From Geodermatophilus poikilotrophus (GTDB taxonomy: Bacteria > Actinomycetota > Actinomycetes > Mycobacteriales > Geodermatophilaceae), in NCBI RefSeq assembly GCF_900111455.1, contig NZ_FOIE01000005.1, forward strand, positions 372,001 to 436,000: a DNA stretch of 64,000 nucleotides, read 5' to 3'. The translations under genes and the position numbers were made by a program. Below the pieces are notes generated by a model. That model was given only the letters and a program-made list of their open reading frames with translations. It was not told the DNA's origin and did not search any database. Position 1 is the stretch's first letter. The number at the start of each line of letters is the position of its first letter. This document shows, piece by piece, positions 7,035 through 15,945 of this stretch.

Positions 7035-7994
7035 ATGCCCACCCCCTCGACCACCTCTGCCGTGTCGCGCGGCTTCCCGCTCGTCGTCCTCGCTGCCCTC
7101 TGCTGGGGCACCTCGGGCGTCAGCGCCCGCATCGTGACCGACCGCACCGACCTCGGCCCGCTCGACATCGCCTGGCACCGCATGGCCGTCGGCGCCGCCG
7201 TCCTGCTCGCCGGGTACCTGTTCACCCGGCACCGGCGGCCGTCGTCCGCCGTCCCGCTGACCCGACCGCTCGCCGTCCGGCTCGGTCTGGTCGGCGCCGG
7301 GCTGGCCGCTTACCAGCTGGCCTTCTTCGCCGCCGTCGAGGAGGCCGGGGTGAGCGTCTCGACCCTGGTCGCACTCGGCCTGGCCCCGTTGCTCATCGCG
7401 CTCGGCGCGGCGGCGCTCGGGCACGGCCGGCCGGACCGCGCCACGCTCGTGACCCTCGCCGTCGCGCTCGTCGGCCTGGGGCTGCTGGTCGGGCTCACCG
7501 CCGGGGCCTCGGCCGGGACGGCGGTGCTGCTGGGCGCGCTGCTGGCCAGCGGCTCGGCCCTCGGGTACGCCGTCGTCACGCTGGCCGGTGGCGGCGTCCC
7601 CGCCGGCGTCCCGGTGACGCTGACCGGCTTCGTGGGTGGCGCACTGCTGCTGACGCCGGTGGCCCTGGCCGCCGGCCTGCGCCTGACCACCGAGCCGGTC
7701 GCGCTGGCGACGCTGCTCTACCTGGGTGTGGTGCCGAGCGCCGCGGCCTACGCCCTGTTCTTCCGCGGGCTGCAGACGGTGCCCGGCGCGGTCGCCGGCA
7801 TCGTCACGCTGCTGGAGCCGGTGACGGCGACGGCGCTGGCGACGGCCTTCCTCGGCGAGAGGCTGCCGCTCGGCGCCCTGGCCGGCGGGCTGCTCGTGCT
7901 CGCCGCGGTGGCCGGCCTCTACCTCCGGCGTCCGGCCGTGGCCGAGCACGAGGCCCTGGCAGAGCACGAGGCCGTGGCGGAGCCGCACGGCTGA
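7035..7994 (+). CDS. EamA-family (DMT) exporter
   Basis: 319-aa inner-membrane transporter of the drug/metabolite superfamily. Two EamA repeats of about five helices each are visible: the first opens with FPLVVLAALCWGTSGVSARIV and the second with TAVLLGALLASGSALGYAVV. The second repeat has the family's PSAAAYALFFRGLQ and LLEPVTATALATAFLGERL signatures. These proteins usually export amino acids or other metabolites by proton antiport; the substrate here is unknown. ATG 7035 follows AGGAG by four bases. A short leader ORF and nested hairpin upstream suggest regulation by translation. A 12-bp hairpin terminator follows. Confidence 0.92.
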   Translation: MPTPSTTSAVSRGFPLVVLAALCWGTSGVSARIVTDRTDLGPLDIAWHRMAVGAAVLLAGYLFTRHRRPSSAVPLTRPLAVRLGLVGAGLAAYQLAFFAAVEEAGVSVSTLVALGLAPLLIALGAAALGHGRPDRATLVTLAVALVGLGLLVGLTAGASAGTAVLLGALLASGSALGYAVVTLAGGGVPAGVPVTLTGFVGGALLLTPVALAAGLRLTTEPVALATLLYLGVVPSAAAYALFFRGLQTVPGAVAGIVTLLEPVTATALATAFLGERLPLGALAGGLLVLAAVAGLYLRRPAVAEHEALAEHEAVAEPHG

Positions 7995-8011
7995 ACCGCC
8001 CGGAGACGACG

Positions 8012-8040
8012 GAGGCCGGGCCCGTGCGGGGCCCGGCCTC
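8012..8040. terminator. Strong hairpin terminator
   Basis: Perfect 12-bp stem GAGGCCGGGCCC / GGGCCCGGCCTC with a 5-nt loop, between the EamA gene and the opposing tRNA-Ser gene. It probably terminates both. Confidence 0.8.
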
Positions 8041-8045
8041 TGCTG

Positions 8046-8130
8046 CGGAGGATGGGAGATTCGAACTCCCGAGGGGTTGCCCCCAACCCGCTTTCCAAGC
8101 GAGCGCCATAGGCCACTAGGCGAATCCTCC
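8046..8130 (-). tRNA. tRNA-Ser (anticodon GGA)
   Basis: Class II cloverleaf: acceptor GGAGGAT / ATCCTCC with discriminator G, anticodon loop CTTGGAA, long variable arm, and T-arm GGGAGTTCGAATCTCCC. The 3' CCA is not encoded. Confidence 0.97.
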
Positions 8131-8279
8131 AACTGCGCCCGCCAGGGTACCGGGCCGGGTGCGGCCGGTCAGCCGGCGGTACCCGGGGCGCGGTACGGGG
8201 TGGTTACGCGTCCGTCCCTCAGGGCACGCTGGGGGCTGCGCCGGACCGACGGCGCGCCGACGACAGGAGAGCAGCCCCC

Positions 8280-8627
8280 ATGAGCGAGACCGACCGGCTC
8301 CGGCCCGACGTCGTGGAGGCGATCGTCGCGGTGCTCAAGGGAGCCGACCCCTCGGAGCTGCCGGCCTCCGCGACCAAGGAGGAGAAGGACGCCGCGAAGG
8401 ACCGGTACCTCTCGGAGTTCGTCGCCGAGCGCAGCAAGCGGGACCGGCAGACGCGCGCCTGGGAGCTGCTGCTGACCCGCAGCTACGACGAGCCCCCCAC
8501 CTGGGAGCGCCTCTTCGACGACCTCTCCTCCGACGTGGTCGAGGAGCTCGGCGAGCTCTACGACGTCCTGCCCGCGGGCGCCCAGGAGGAGTACGCCCGC
8601 CGGTACGGCGTCCCGACCGGCGTCTGA
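8280..8627 (+). CDS. Small acidic protein of unknown function
   Basis: I do not recognise this 115-aa protein. It is mostly helical and charged, rich in Glu, Asp and Lys, with no signal peptide, membrane segment or cysteine. Visible landmarks are SATKEEKDAAKDRYLSEFVA and TRAWELLLTRSYDEPPTWE. ATG 8280 is preceded by AGGAGA at a good distance. It lies 40 bp upstream of the Ser/Thr kinase gene on the same strand, so the two may be co-transcribed. The codon bias is normal for the window, which supports it being real. Confidence 0.75.
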   Translation: MSETDRLRPDVVEAIVAVLKGADPSELPASATKEEKDAAKDRYLSEFVAERSKRDRQTRAWELLLTRSYDEPPTWERLFDDLSSDVVEELGELYDVLPAGAQEEYARRYGVPTGV

Positions 8628-8667
8628 CCGCGGCTCCGGTGCCGGCGGCGAGCAGGGGGGACGCACG

Positions 8668-10332
8668 GTGAGCGGACCCGGTCACGTCGTGGCCGGGCGC
8701 TACCGCCTGCTCGAGCGCATCGGCGGGGGCGGCATGGGCGCCGTCTGGCTGGCCTCCGACGAGCTGCTCGGGCGCCGGGTCGCCGTCAAGCAGGTGCTGC
8801 CGCCGCCGACCGCCGACGAGACCGTCATCGCCCAGCAGCGCCAGCGGGCGCTGCGCGAGGGGCGGATCGCCGCGCGGCTGTCCCACCCGCACGCCGTCGT
8901 GGTCTACGACGTCGCCGTCGAGGACGACGCGCCGTGGCTGGTCATGGAGTACCTGCCCTCCCGCAGCCTGGCCGAGGTGCTGCACCAGGACGGCGTCCTG
9001 CCGGTCGACCAGGTCGCGCAGATCGGTGCCCAGGTCGCCGACGCCCTGTCCGCCACGCACGCGGCCGGCATCGTGCACCGCGACGTGAAGCCGGCCAACG
9101 TCCTCATCGGGCGGGGCCCGCGGATCGAGGGCCTGGTGAAGATCACCGACTTCGGCATCTCGCACGCCAGCGACGACGTGACGCTCACCCAGACCGGCCA
9201 GATCACCGGCACCCCGGCCTTCCTGGCCCCCGAGGTCGCCCGCGGCGGGGAGGTGACGCCGGAGAGCGACGTCTTCTCCCTCGGCGCGACGCTCTACACC
9301 TGCCTGGAGGGCCAGCCGCCGTTCGGCCTGGACGACAACGCCCTGCGGCTGCTGCACCGCGTCGCCGGTGGGGAGGTGGTGCCGCCGCGGCGGGCCGGCT
9401 CGATGACCGCGCCGCTGGTGCGGATGCTGGCCGCCGACCCCGCGGATCGGCCGACGACGACCGAGGTCCGCGACGAGCTCGCCCGGCTGGCGGTCGGCCG
9501 GGACGGCGACCCGACGACCGTGCTGATGGCGCGCACCAAGCTGCGGTCGTCGAGCAACCGTGAGCGCACCGAGGAGCTGGCCAGCGGGGTGCTGCCGGCC
9601 GCGGGAGCGGGCGCCGCGGCCGCCGCCGGGTCCCGGGACCCGGACACCGCCGTCCAGGTCGCCCCCGTCGGGCCGGCCACGCCGCCTCCGCCCGGCCGGG
9701 CGGAGGACCGGCCTCCCGCTGCTCCGGTGCCGAGCCCCCGACGCCGCCGCGGGCCACTGCTGGCCGCCGTGCTGCTGCTCGCCGTGCTGCTGCTCGGCGG
9801 CGGGCTCTGGCTCGGCACCCGGGGCGACGCTGGGACCAGCGCCGACGCCCCCGCGGCGGCGTCGTCCCCGCCCGTCGACGACGCGACGCCCCCGGCCGAG
9901 GACACCCCCGCCCCGGAGACCCCGGATGCCGAGCCGACGCCGTCCACCGGCGCGGAGGCGCCGTCGAGCGAGCCGTCGTCCGACGAGCCGACCGACGAGG
10001 CGACCGACGACCCGGCCGAGGTCGTCGAGGAGACGTTGGACCGGTACTACGAGCTGCTCCCCGGCGACCCCGACGCCGCCTACGACATGACCGGTCCGTA
10101 CCTGCGGGCACAGGCCAGCCGGAGCTACTACCGCGACTTCTGGGCGACCTGGGAGGAGGTGGACCTGCGCGAGGTGCGCGCGGCGCAGCAGTCGGGGGAC
10201 GGCGTCGTCACGGCCACGACCGAGGTGGAGTTCACCGGGGACGACGGACGCGAGCAGACCGAGCGCCACCAGGTCCGCCTGGTGCAGGACGACGACGGGG
10301 ACTGGCTGGTCGACCTGGACCTGGTCGCCTGA
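8668..10332 (+). CDS. Membrane Ser/Thr protein kinase (PknB-like)
   Basis: 554-aa Hanks-type kinase. The cytoplasmic kinase domain (about residues 10-275) has Gly-loop IGGGGMGAVW (18-27), catalytic Lys41, HRDVKPANVL with Asp139, and DFG at 161-163; all catalytic residues are present. A juxtamembrane linker leads to one transmembrane helix (about 362-383). Outside is an acidic Pro/Glu/Thr-rich stalk (about 390-440) and a final 110-residue alpha/beta domain with a TATTEVEFTG-type NTF2-like pattern in place of PASTA repeats. Ligand sensing by that domain is inference. The start is GTG 8668. A gene-end repeat follows the stop codon. Confidence 0.94.
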   Translation: MSGPGHVVAGRYRLLERIGGGGMGAVWLASDELLGRRVAVKQVLPPPTADETVIAQQRQRALREGRIAARLSHPHAVVVYDVAVEDDAPWLVMEYLPSRSLAEVLHQDGVLPVDQVAQIGAQVADALSATHAAGIVHRDVKPANVLIGRGPRIEGLVKITDFGISHASDDVTLTQTGQITGTPAFLAPEVARGGEVTPESDVFSLGATLYTCLEGQPPFGLDDNALRLLHRVAGGEVVPPRRAGSMTAPLVRMLAADPADRPTTTEVRDELARLAVGRDGDPTTVLMARTKLRSSSNRERTEELASGVLPAAGAGAAAAAGSRDPDTAVQVAPVGPATPPPPGRAEDRPPAAPVPSPRRRRGPLLAAVLLLAVLLLGGGLWLGTRGDAGTSADAPAAASSPPVDDATPPAEDTPAPETPDAEPTPSTGAEAPSSEPSSDEPTDEATDDPAEVVEETLDRYYELLPGDPDAAYDMTGPYLRAQASRSYYRDFWATWEEVDLREVRAAQQSGDGVVTATTEVEFTGDDGREQTERHQVRLVQDDDGDWLVDLDLVA

Positions 10333-10333
10333 T

Positions 10334-10390
10334 GAAGGACCCCGTCCTCCCCGCCCCTCGCAGGCTCGGGGCGGTGCCCTGGACGGGGCC
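10334..10390 (+). repeat. Gene-end nested-hairpin repeat (kinase copy)
   Basis: Best-formed copy. It begins one base after the kinase stop codon. Outer stem CCCCGTCC / GGACGGGG (10340-10347 with 10381-10388); inner stem CCGCCCC / GGGGCGG (10351-10357 with 10368-10374); loop TCGCAGGCTC. It probably functions as a terminator. Confidence 0.7.
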
Positions 10391-10397
10391 AGAACCA

Positions 10398-10432
10398 CGA
10401 CGGCGGCGCCCCGAGTCGGGACGCCGCCGTCG
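10398..10432 (-). terminator. Hairpin terminator of tRNA-Ser(CGA)
   Basis: Perfect 11-bp stem CGACGGCGGCG / CGCCGCCGTCG (10398-10408 with 10422-10432), ten bases beyond the 3' end of the minus-strand tRNA gene. Confidence 0.7.
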
Positions 10433-10441
10433 ATCTGTCTG

Positions 10442-10526
10442 CGGTGGCGGTGGGATTTGAACCCACGGAGGCTTGCACCTCACACGCTTTCGAGGCGTGC
10501 TCCTTCGGCCGCTCGGACACGCCACC
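10442..10526 (-). tRNA. tRNA-Ser (anticodon CGA)
   Basis: Class II tRNA with acceptor GGTGGCG / CGCCACC, discriminator G, anticodon loop CTCGAAA (CGA), long variable arm, and T-arm GTGGGTTCAAATCCCAC. CCA is not encoded. Confidence 0.96.
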
Positions 10527-10536
10527 GTCGAACAGA

Positions 10537-11001
10537 CTACAGGCCCCGCTGACGGCGGAAGAACGCGCGTAGCAGCGTGGCGGACTCCTCGGCGCGGACC
10601 CCGCCGGTGACCTGCGGACGGTGGTTGAGCCGCCGGTCGCGGACGACGTCCCACAGCGACCCGGCCGCACCCGCCTTGGGGTCGTCCGCGCCGTACACGA
10701 TCCGGTCCACGCGGGCCAGCACGCTCGCGCCGGCGCACATGGTGCAGGGCTCGAGGGTGACCACGAGCGTCGTCCCGGTCAGCCGCCAGCCGTCGCCGTG
10801 CACCCGCGCGGCGACGCGCAGCGCCAGGACCTCGGCGTGCGCGGTCGGGTCGCCCTGCTTCTCCCGCTCGTTGGCGGCCTCGGCGAGCACGGCGCCGTCC
10901 GGCCCGAGGACGACGGCACCGATGGGCGTGTCACCCCACTCGACGGCGGCCGCGGCCAGCGCGAGCGCCCGCCCCATCGCGGCGTCGACGTCCGGGGTCA
11001 C
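10537..11001 (-). CDS. tadA: tRNA-specific adenosine deaminase TadA
   Basis: Deaminates A34 to inosine in tRNA-Arg(ACG), which is itself encoded at 28.7 kb. The 154-aa protein has the zinc deaminase signatures HAE (residues 55-57; His55 zinc ligand, Glu57 proton shuttle) and PCTMC (85-89; Cys86 and Cys89 ligands). I prefer GTG 11001, preceded by AGGGGG, over upstream in-frame starts that would run through a hairpin repeat. A typical TadA core TPIGAVVLGPDG follows. The minus-strand genes at 11153-12962 include the TadA-associated protein. Confidence 0.95.
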   Translation of the reverse strand: MTPDVDAAMGRALALAAAAVEWGDTPIGAVVLGPDGAVLAEAANEREKQGDPTAHAEVLALRVAARVHGDGWRLTGTTLVVTLEPCTMCAGASVLARVDRIVYGADDPKAGAAGSLWDVVRDRRLNHRPQVTGGVRAEESATLLRAFFRRQRGL

Positions 11002-11020
11002 CGAGTGCCCCCTGCGGTGC

Positions 11021-11054
11021 TCGTGCTCTGCCCAGCACCGTGGGCAGAGCACGA
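11021..11054. repeat. 34-bp hairpin element, copy 1
   Basis: Perfect 14-bp stem TCGTGCTCTGCCCA / TGGGCAGAGCACGA with loop GCACCG. An identical 34-bp copy lies 65 bp away (11086-11119). It sits in the tadA leader. Confidence 0.85.
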
Positions 11055-11076
11055 CGGGGCCGCCACCGATCCGATC

Positions 11077-11128
11077 CCCGGGCGCTCGTGCTCTGCCCAG
11101 CACCGTGGGCAGAGCACGAGCGCCCGGG
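11077..11128. repeat. 34-bp hairpin element, copy 2 (23-bp stem)
   Basis: Contains the identical 34-bp unit at 11086-11119, but its flanks also pair, extending the perfect stem to 23 bp (11077-11099 with 11106-11128). It lies between tadA and the HAD gene. Confidence 0.85.
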
Positions 11129-11152
11129 AGGGGAGGTGTGCCGGGAGCGGGG

Positions 11153-11812
11153 TCACGAGGCTGCGCCGTCCAGCAGGTCGATGCCGACCAGCGCGGACAG
11201 CTCGGCCAGCGCGACGGCCGGGTCGACGACCTTGATCGTGTGCATCCCCATCGCGCGGGCCGGCTTGAGGTTGATGCCCAGGTCGTCGAGGTAGGCGCAG
11301 TCCGAGGCGGCCACCTCCCTGCCGACCGCCTCGGACAGCCGGGCCAGCGCGCGGCGGTAGATCTCCGGCTCGGGCTTGCGCACGCCCTCCACCGACGACT
11401 CCACGACCGCGTCGAACAGCTCCAGCAGCTCGCCCAGCCGCCCGGTGCGCTCCATCGGCGCCACGTTGTTCGACAGCAGGGCCAGCGGTACGCCGGCCGC
11501 GCGCAGCCGCCGCACCGCGTCGACCACCTGCGGGCGCACCTCGCCGGCCAGCGCGGCCAGCACCCGCCGAGCGTCCAGGCGGTGCCCCGCGGCCAGGGCC
11601 TCGGCCTCGAAGGCGTCGGTGAACCCGGCGGCGTCGAGCTCGTTGCGCTCGAAGCGGGCCCAGGCGTTGGTGTCGGGGTCGGTGCTGTTCAGCCGCACGA
11701 TGAGCCCCTGGGGCAGCCCTGCCTCGGCCTCGTAGGCGGTGAAGGCGGTCATCGGGCTCTCGGTGATCACCCCGCCGAGGTCGAAGACGACCGCGGTCGC
11801 CACGGCGCTCAC
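11153..11812 (-). CDS. HAD-superfamily (subfamily IA-like) hydrolase
   Basis: 219-aa predicted phosphatase. Motif I is FDLGGVI (nucleophile Asp11; the usual second Asp is Gly, as in YihX-type members), motif II LLSNN, motif III KPEPEIY, and motif IV CAYLDDLGINL. The helical cap lies between motifs I and II. GTG 11812 overlaps the stop codon of the upstream gene (GTGA), so it is coupled to the TadA-associated protein gene. The substrate is unknown. Confidence 0.88.
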   Translation of the reverse strand: MSAVATAVVFDLGGVITESPMTAFTAYEAEAGLPQGLIVRLNSTDPDTNAWARFERNELDAAGFTDAFEAEALAAGHRLDARRVLAALAGEVRPQVVDAVRRLRAAGVPLALLSNNVAPMERTGRLGELLELFDAVVESSVEGVRKPEPEIYRRALARLSEAVGREVAASDCAYLDDLGINLKPARAMGMHTIKVVDPAVALAELSALVGIDLLDGAAS

Positions 11813-12303
11813 CGGCCCACCGCCGCGGCCAGCTCGTCGGCGAAGCCCAGCCGCGCGGCGATCGCGGTGACCATCTCGTCGGCCCACAGGTCGTCGGCGG
11901 TGACGATCGGCCGCAGCTGGTCGGCCGGCAGCCCGTCGTCGGCGAAGACGTCCAGGTCGCCGCCGGGCCAGCCGGTCTCGTCGTCGAACGCGCTCTCGGC
12001 GTCGACCGCGATGCCGTAGCGCTCCACCACCTCGGCGGCGAGCAGCCACTCCTGCATGGTGGCGTCGGAGATCAGCGCCCGCACCAGCCCGCCCGGCCCG
12101 TGCCGGAGGACGACGAAGTACAGCCGCGAGTCGACGACCACGACGAACGGCCCGGGCCAGTCCTCGGCGCCCGGGTCGCCGAGCGCCCGCTCCAGCGCCG
12201 GCAGCTCGTCCCCGGCGTCCGCGGCGAGCAGCTCCACCCGCCAGGTCCCGCCCGGACGGCTCACCCGCACCGCCCAGCTGGCCGGCGTGTCCGGTCCGCT
12301 CAT
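11809..12303 (-). CDS. TadA-associated protein
   Basis: 164-aa actinobacterial protein resembling the family annotated as tRNA adenosine deaminase-associated. It shows WAVRVSRPGGTWRVELLA, DWPGPFVVVVD and an acidic C-terminal half with a DDLWADEMV helix. It has no catalytic motif that I recognise. It overlaps the O-methyltransferase upstream and the HAD gene downstream by 4 bp each, forming a three-gene operon next to tadA. The link to TadA rests on gene neighbourhood. Confidence 0.82.
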   Translation of the reverse strand: MSGPDTPASWAVRVSRPGGTWRVELLAADAGDELPALERALGDPGAEDWPGPFVVVVDSRLYFVVLRHGPGGLVRALISDATMQEWLLAAEVVERYGIAVDAESAFDDETGWPGGDLDVFADDGLPADQLRPIVTADDLWADEMVTAIAARLGFADELAAAVGR

Positions 12304-12962
12304 CGCCGCCGCAGCACCGTCAGGCCGTCGGACAGCGGCAGCAGCACCGTCTCCCAGCGGGGGTCGGTCGCCAGCGCGGCGTTGAGCGCCACGAGCGCCC
12401 GGTCGTCGTCGTTCCGCGGGTCGAGCACGCGACCGCCGCGCAGGGTGTTGTCCAGCAGCACGACGCCGCCGTCGGTCATCCGCGGGTGCAGCTGGTCGAC
12501 GTAGTCGGCGTAGCCGGCCTTGTCCGCGTCGACGAAGGCCAGGTCGAAGGTCGGCTCGGCCGGCAGCGCCCGCAGCGACTCGTGCGCGTCACCCAGCCGC
12601 AGCCCGATGCGGTCGGCCAGCCCGGCGCGGGCCCAGTACCGCCGGGCCACCGCCGTCCACTCCTCGCTGGTGTCCAGGCACAGCAGCGAGCCGTCCTCCG
12701 GCAGCCCGCGGGCCACGCACAGCGCCGAGTACCCGGTGAAGGTGCCGATCTCGACCGCCCGGCGGACGCCGAGAGCGCGGGTGAGCAGCTGCATGAAGGT
12801 GCCCTGCTCGGGCGCGATCTGGAAGGTCGGCGGCGCGTCGCCGCGGTCGGCCAGCGCCGCGGTCTCGGCGAGCAGGTCGGCGGCGACGTCGTCGGGCGGC
12901 TCGGAGCTGGCCCGGACGTAGTCGGCCAGCTCCGGGGTGAGCAGGAACGAGCGGGGGGTCAT
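12300..12962 (-). CDS. SAM-dependent O-methyltransferase (family 3)
   Basis: 220-aa class I methyltransferase of the catechol/caffeoyl-CoA O-methyltransferase-like family. SAM motif I is VEIGTFTGYSALCVARGLP, with an acidic ribose-binding LDTSEEW, the metal-site segment FDLAFVDADKAGYADYVD, and LLDNTLRGG. The start is ATG 12962, 58 bp from a divergent thioesterase gene, with no clear Shine-Dalgarno. First gene of a three-gene minus-strand operon. The methyl acceptor is unknown. Confidence 0.92.
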   Translation of the reverse strand: MTPRSFLLTPELADYVRASSEPPDDVAADLLAETAALADRGDAPPTFQIAPEQGTFMQLLTRALGVRRAVEIGTFTGYSALCVARGLPEDGSLLCLDTSEEWTAVARRYWARAGLADRIGLRLGDAHESLRALPAEPTFDLAFVDADKAGYADYVDQLHPRMTDGGVVLLDNTLRGGRVLDPRNDDDRALVALNAALATDPRWETVLLPLSDGLTVLRRR

Positions 12963-13008
12963 GCCGCGGAGGCCTGGGCGCGCGGGGGCCGGAGGAGCGC
13001 GTGGGTCA

Positions 13009-13014
13009 TAGCCT
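13009..13014 (+). promoter_or_regulatory. -10 box of leaderless thioesterase promoter
   Basis: TAGCCT six bases before the ATG at 13021; no Shine-Dalgarno is present. Confidence 0.5.
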
Positions 13015-13020
13015 CTGATC

Positions 13021-13461
13021 ATGGCCGATCCCGCTCCGGACGACGGAGCCGACGTCGCCCCCGCGCTGTTCTCCCGGCTGGCCGCCGACCCGCTGGCCGA
13101 CCTGCTGGGGATCGTCCTGGAGCAGGTCCGCCCCGGGTACGCCCGCGCGGCGATGACGGTGGGCCCGCAGCTGCTCAACGCGGTCGGCACCGCGCACGGC
13201 GGGGCGACGATGGCCCTGCTCGACGTCGTCCACGCGGCGGTCAGCAACAGCCACGGCACCGTCGCGGTGGCCCAGGACGTGCACACCGAGTTCCTCGCCC
13301 CCGGCCGGCCGGGTGACCGGCTGGTCGCCGAGGGCACCGAGGTCCACCGCAGCCGCCGCACCGCCGTCTACCGCATCGAGGCCCGCGCCCAGGACGGCCG
13401 GCTGGTGGCCACCGCGCTGGCCCGGGTGTTCCGCACCGGGACCGCCTGGGAGGACCGGTGA
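13021..13461 (+). CDS. PaaI-type hotdog thioesterase
   Basis: 146-aa hotdog-fold acyl-CoA thioesterase. The signature VGTAHGGATMALLDVVHAA includes the HGG turn and the general-base Asp on the central helix. The C-terminal strands VHTEFLAPGRPGDRLVAEG and AVYRIEARAQDG complete the fold. The start at 13021 appears leaderless. Its stop overlaps the GTG start of tyrA by 4 bp, so the two are coupled; PaaI-type proteins often remove aromatic or aliphatic CoA dead-end products. The substrate is not known. Confidence 0.9.
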   Translation: MADPAPDDGADVAPALFSRLAADPLADLLGIVLEQVRPGYARAAMTVGPQLLNAVGTAHGGATMALLDVVHAAVSNSHGTVAVAQDVHTEFLAPGRPGDRLVAEGTEVHRSRRTAVYRIEARAQDGRLVATALARVFRTGTAWEDR

Positions 13462-14378
13462 CCTCCTTCCCCGTGCCGACGGTGCCCGCTCCCCCGGTGG
13501 GCGTCGTCGGCCTGGGCCAGCTGGGCGGGTCGCTGGCAGCCGCCCTCGTCGCGGCCGGCCGGCAGGTGACCGGCTGGGACGTCGACCCCGCAGCCCGGGA
13601 CGCCGCCGCCGCACGCGGGGTGCGGATCGCCCGCGAGCTGACCGGCGTCGTCGTCCTCGCCGTCCCGCTGCCGGCGATGGCCGCGGCACTCGAGGGTCTC
13701 GACGTCGACCCGGACGCCACCGTCACCGACCTGGGCTCGGTCAAGGCACCGGTCCTCGCCGAGCTGGGGCCGACGCTGGGTGGTCGCTACGTCGGCGGGC
13801 ACCCCATGTGCGGCACCGAGCGCTCCGGGTACGAGGCGACCGACCCCGGCCTGTTCACCGGTGCCCGCTGGGCGCTGTGCCTGGAGCCGGGCACCGAGCT
13901 GCCGCGCTGGCTGCGGGTGGCCGAGGTCGCGCTGGCCGTCGGCGCCGAGGTGGTCCCGGCGACCGCCGCCGAGCACGACGACGCCGTCGCCGCGGTCAGC
14001 CACGTGCCGCACCTGCTGGCCGCGGCCCTGGCCGCCACCGCCGGGGAGGCCGGCCCGCTGGCGCTGGCGCTGGCCGCCGGGAGCTTCCGCGACGGCACCC
14101 GGGTGATCGGCAGCGACCCGGGCTTCGTCACCGCGATGGTGCAGGGCAACGCCGGCCCGACGACCGCCGCGCTGGCCCGCGTGCTGGAGCAGCTGGCGCG
14201 CCCGTGGCCGGAGCTGGTGGCCGCCGGGCACGCCGTGCGCGCGGGCGGCCCGGCGGGACGGCGTCCGGTGCGGGTGCCGCTGGAGCGGGCCGCGCTGCTG
14301 TCGCTGGGCCGGGCCGGTGGCGCGGTCACCCGGCGGCTGGCGGCGTTCGTCGAGGGCTACGTGCCGGCCGTCGGCTGA
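13458..14378 (+). CDS. tyrA: Prephenate dehydrogenase
   Basis: Oxidatively decarboxylates prephenate (or arogenate) in tyrosine synthesis. 306 aa: N-terminal Rossmann motif VGVVGLGQLGGSLAAAL (14-30) for NAD(P), the catalytic-region GGHPMCGTERSGYEA with the conserved His, and the all-helical dimer domain containing HDDAVAAVSHVPHLLAAAL. No ACT or chorismate mutase domain is fused. GTG start 13458 overlaps the thioesterase stop by 4 bp. It is followed at 86 bp by a small DUF2630 gene. Confidence 0.94.
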   Translation: MTSFPVPTVPAPPVGVVGLGQLGGSLAAALVAAGRQVTGWDVDPAARDAAAARGVRIARELTGVVVLAVPLPAMAAALEGLDVDPDATVTDLGSVKAPVLAELGPTLGGRYVGGHPMCGTERSGYEATDPGLFTGARWALCLEPGTELPRWLRVAEVALAVGAEVVPATAAEHDDAVAAVSHVPHLLAAALAATAGEAGPLALALAAGSFRDGTRVIGSDPGFVTAMVQGNAGPTTAALARVLEQLARPWPELVAAGHAVRAGGPAGRRPVRVPLERAALLSLGRAGGAVTRRLAAFVEGYVPAVG

Positions 14379-14464
14379 CGCCGCGGGGAGCGGCCGGGGG
14401 TGGCAGCCGGCCGGTGGCACCGCGCTGACCGTTTCGCCCGCCCCGCGCCGGGCAGGGAGCGTCC

Positions 14465-14698
14465 ATGGACGACAGCGAGATCCGCGGCCGCATCGAGGCG
14501 CTGGTCGAGGAGGAGCGCCGACTGCGGGACAGCGGCGAGCACTCCGACGAGCAGCGCGCCCGCCTCCGGCAGATCGAGGAGGACCGCGACCAGCTCTGGG
14601 ACCTGCTGCGCCAACGGGACGCCAAGCGCCAGTACGGCGAGGACCCCGACGAGGCCTCCCCCCGCCCCGAGCAGCAGGTGGAGGGTTACCTGCAGTGA
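14465..14698 (+). CDS. DUF2630 family protein
   Basis: 77-aa, highly charged, helical actinobacterial protein. The N-terminus MDDSEIRGRIEALVEEERRL and the central EEDRDQLWDLLRQRDAKR match the DUF2630 pattern. It has no known function. ATG 14465 follows GGGAG. A gene-end repeat begins directly after its stop codon. Confidence 0.9.
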   Translation: MDDSEIRGRIEALVEEERRLRDSGEHSDEQRARLRQIEEDRDQLWDLLRQRDAKRQYGEDPDEASPRPEQQVEGYLQ

Positions 14699-14753
14699 GC
14701 GGACCCGTCCTGCGCACCGTTCGGGGGCGCACGGCGAGCCGCTGGACGGGGTC
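14699..14753 (+). repeat. Gene-end nested-hairpin repeat (DUF2630 copy)
   Basis: Begins right after the stop codon. Outer arms GACCCGTCC (14702-14710) and GGACGGGGTC (14744-14753) pair with a one-base bulge. The interior is diverged from the TCGCAGGCTCG core. Confidence 0.6.
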
Positions 14754-14786
14754 AACCGATAGGGGGCCGCCGTCCCCCCGGGCCGG

Positions 14787-14806
14787 ACACTTAAACGCCG
14801 AAGTGT
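14787..14806 (+). promoter_or_regulatory. ACACT-N10-AGTGT operator upstream of UXS gene
   Basis: Palindrome ACACT-N10-AGTGT. Together with its 5' GG it is identical at 18 of 22 positions, in the same orientation, to the site at 25468-25487 ahead of the heptose operon. The start codon of the SDR gene is 70 bp downstream. Confidence 0.65.
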
Positions 14807-14876
14807 GCGGCGGTGATCTTCGGGTAGGAGCCGCCGCGGCGCGCACGGTCGCGCGTCCGGTGCGGAGGGAGCAGGC

Positions 14877-15854
<978 letters not shown>

Positions 15855-15945
15855 TCCACAGCGGGTCAGGGATCGCATCTACTGTGTAGTGGGCGGTCGC
15901 GAGGGTCGCCGGAGACGCTGACCACTTCGACGGGGGAGCTGCTCG

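Noticed and set aside
8046-8130. Prophage or integrative element att site at tRNA genes
   Set aside because: No integrase, direct repeat of the tRNA 3' end or compositional break is present nearby.
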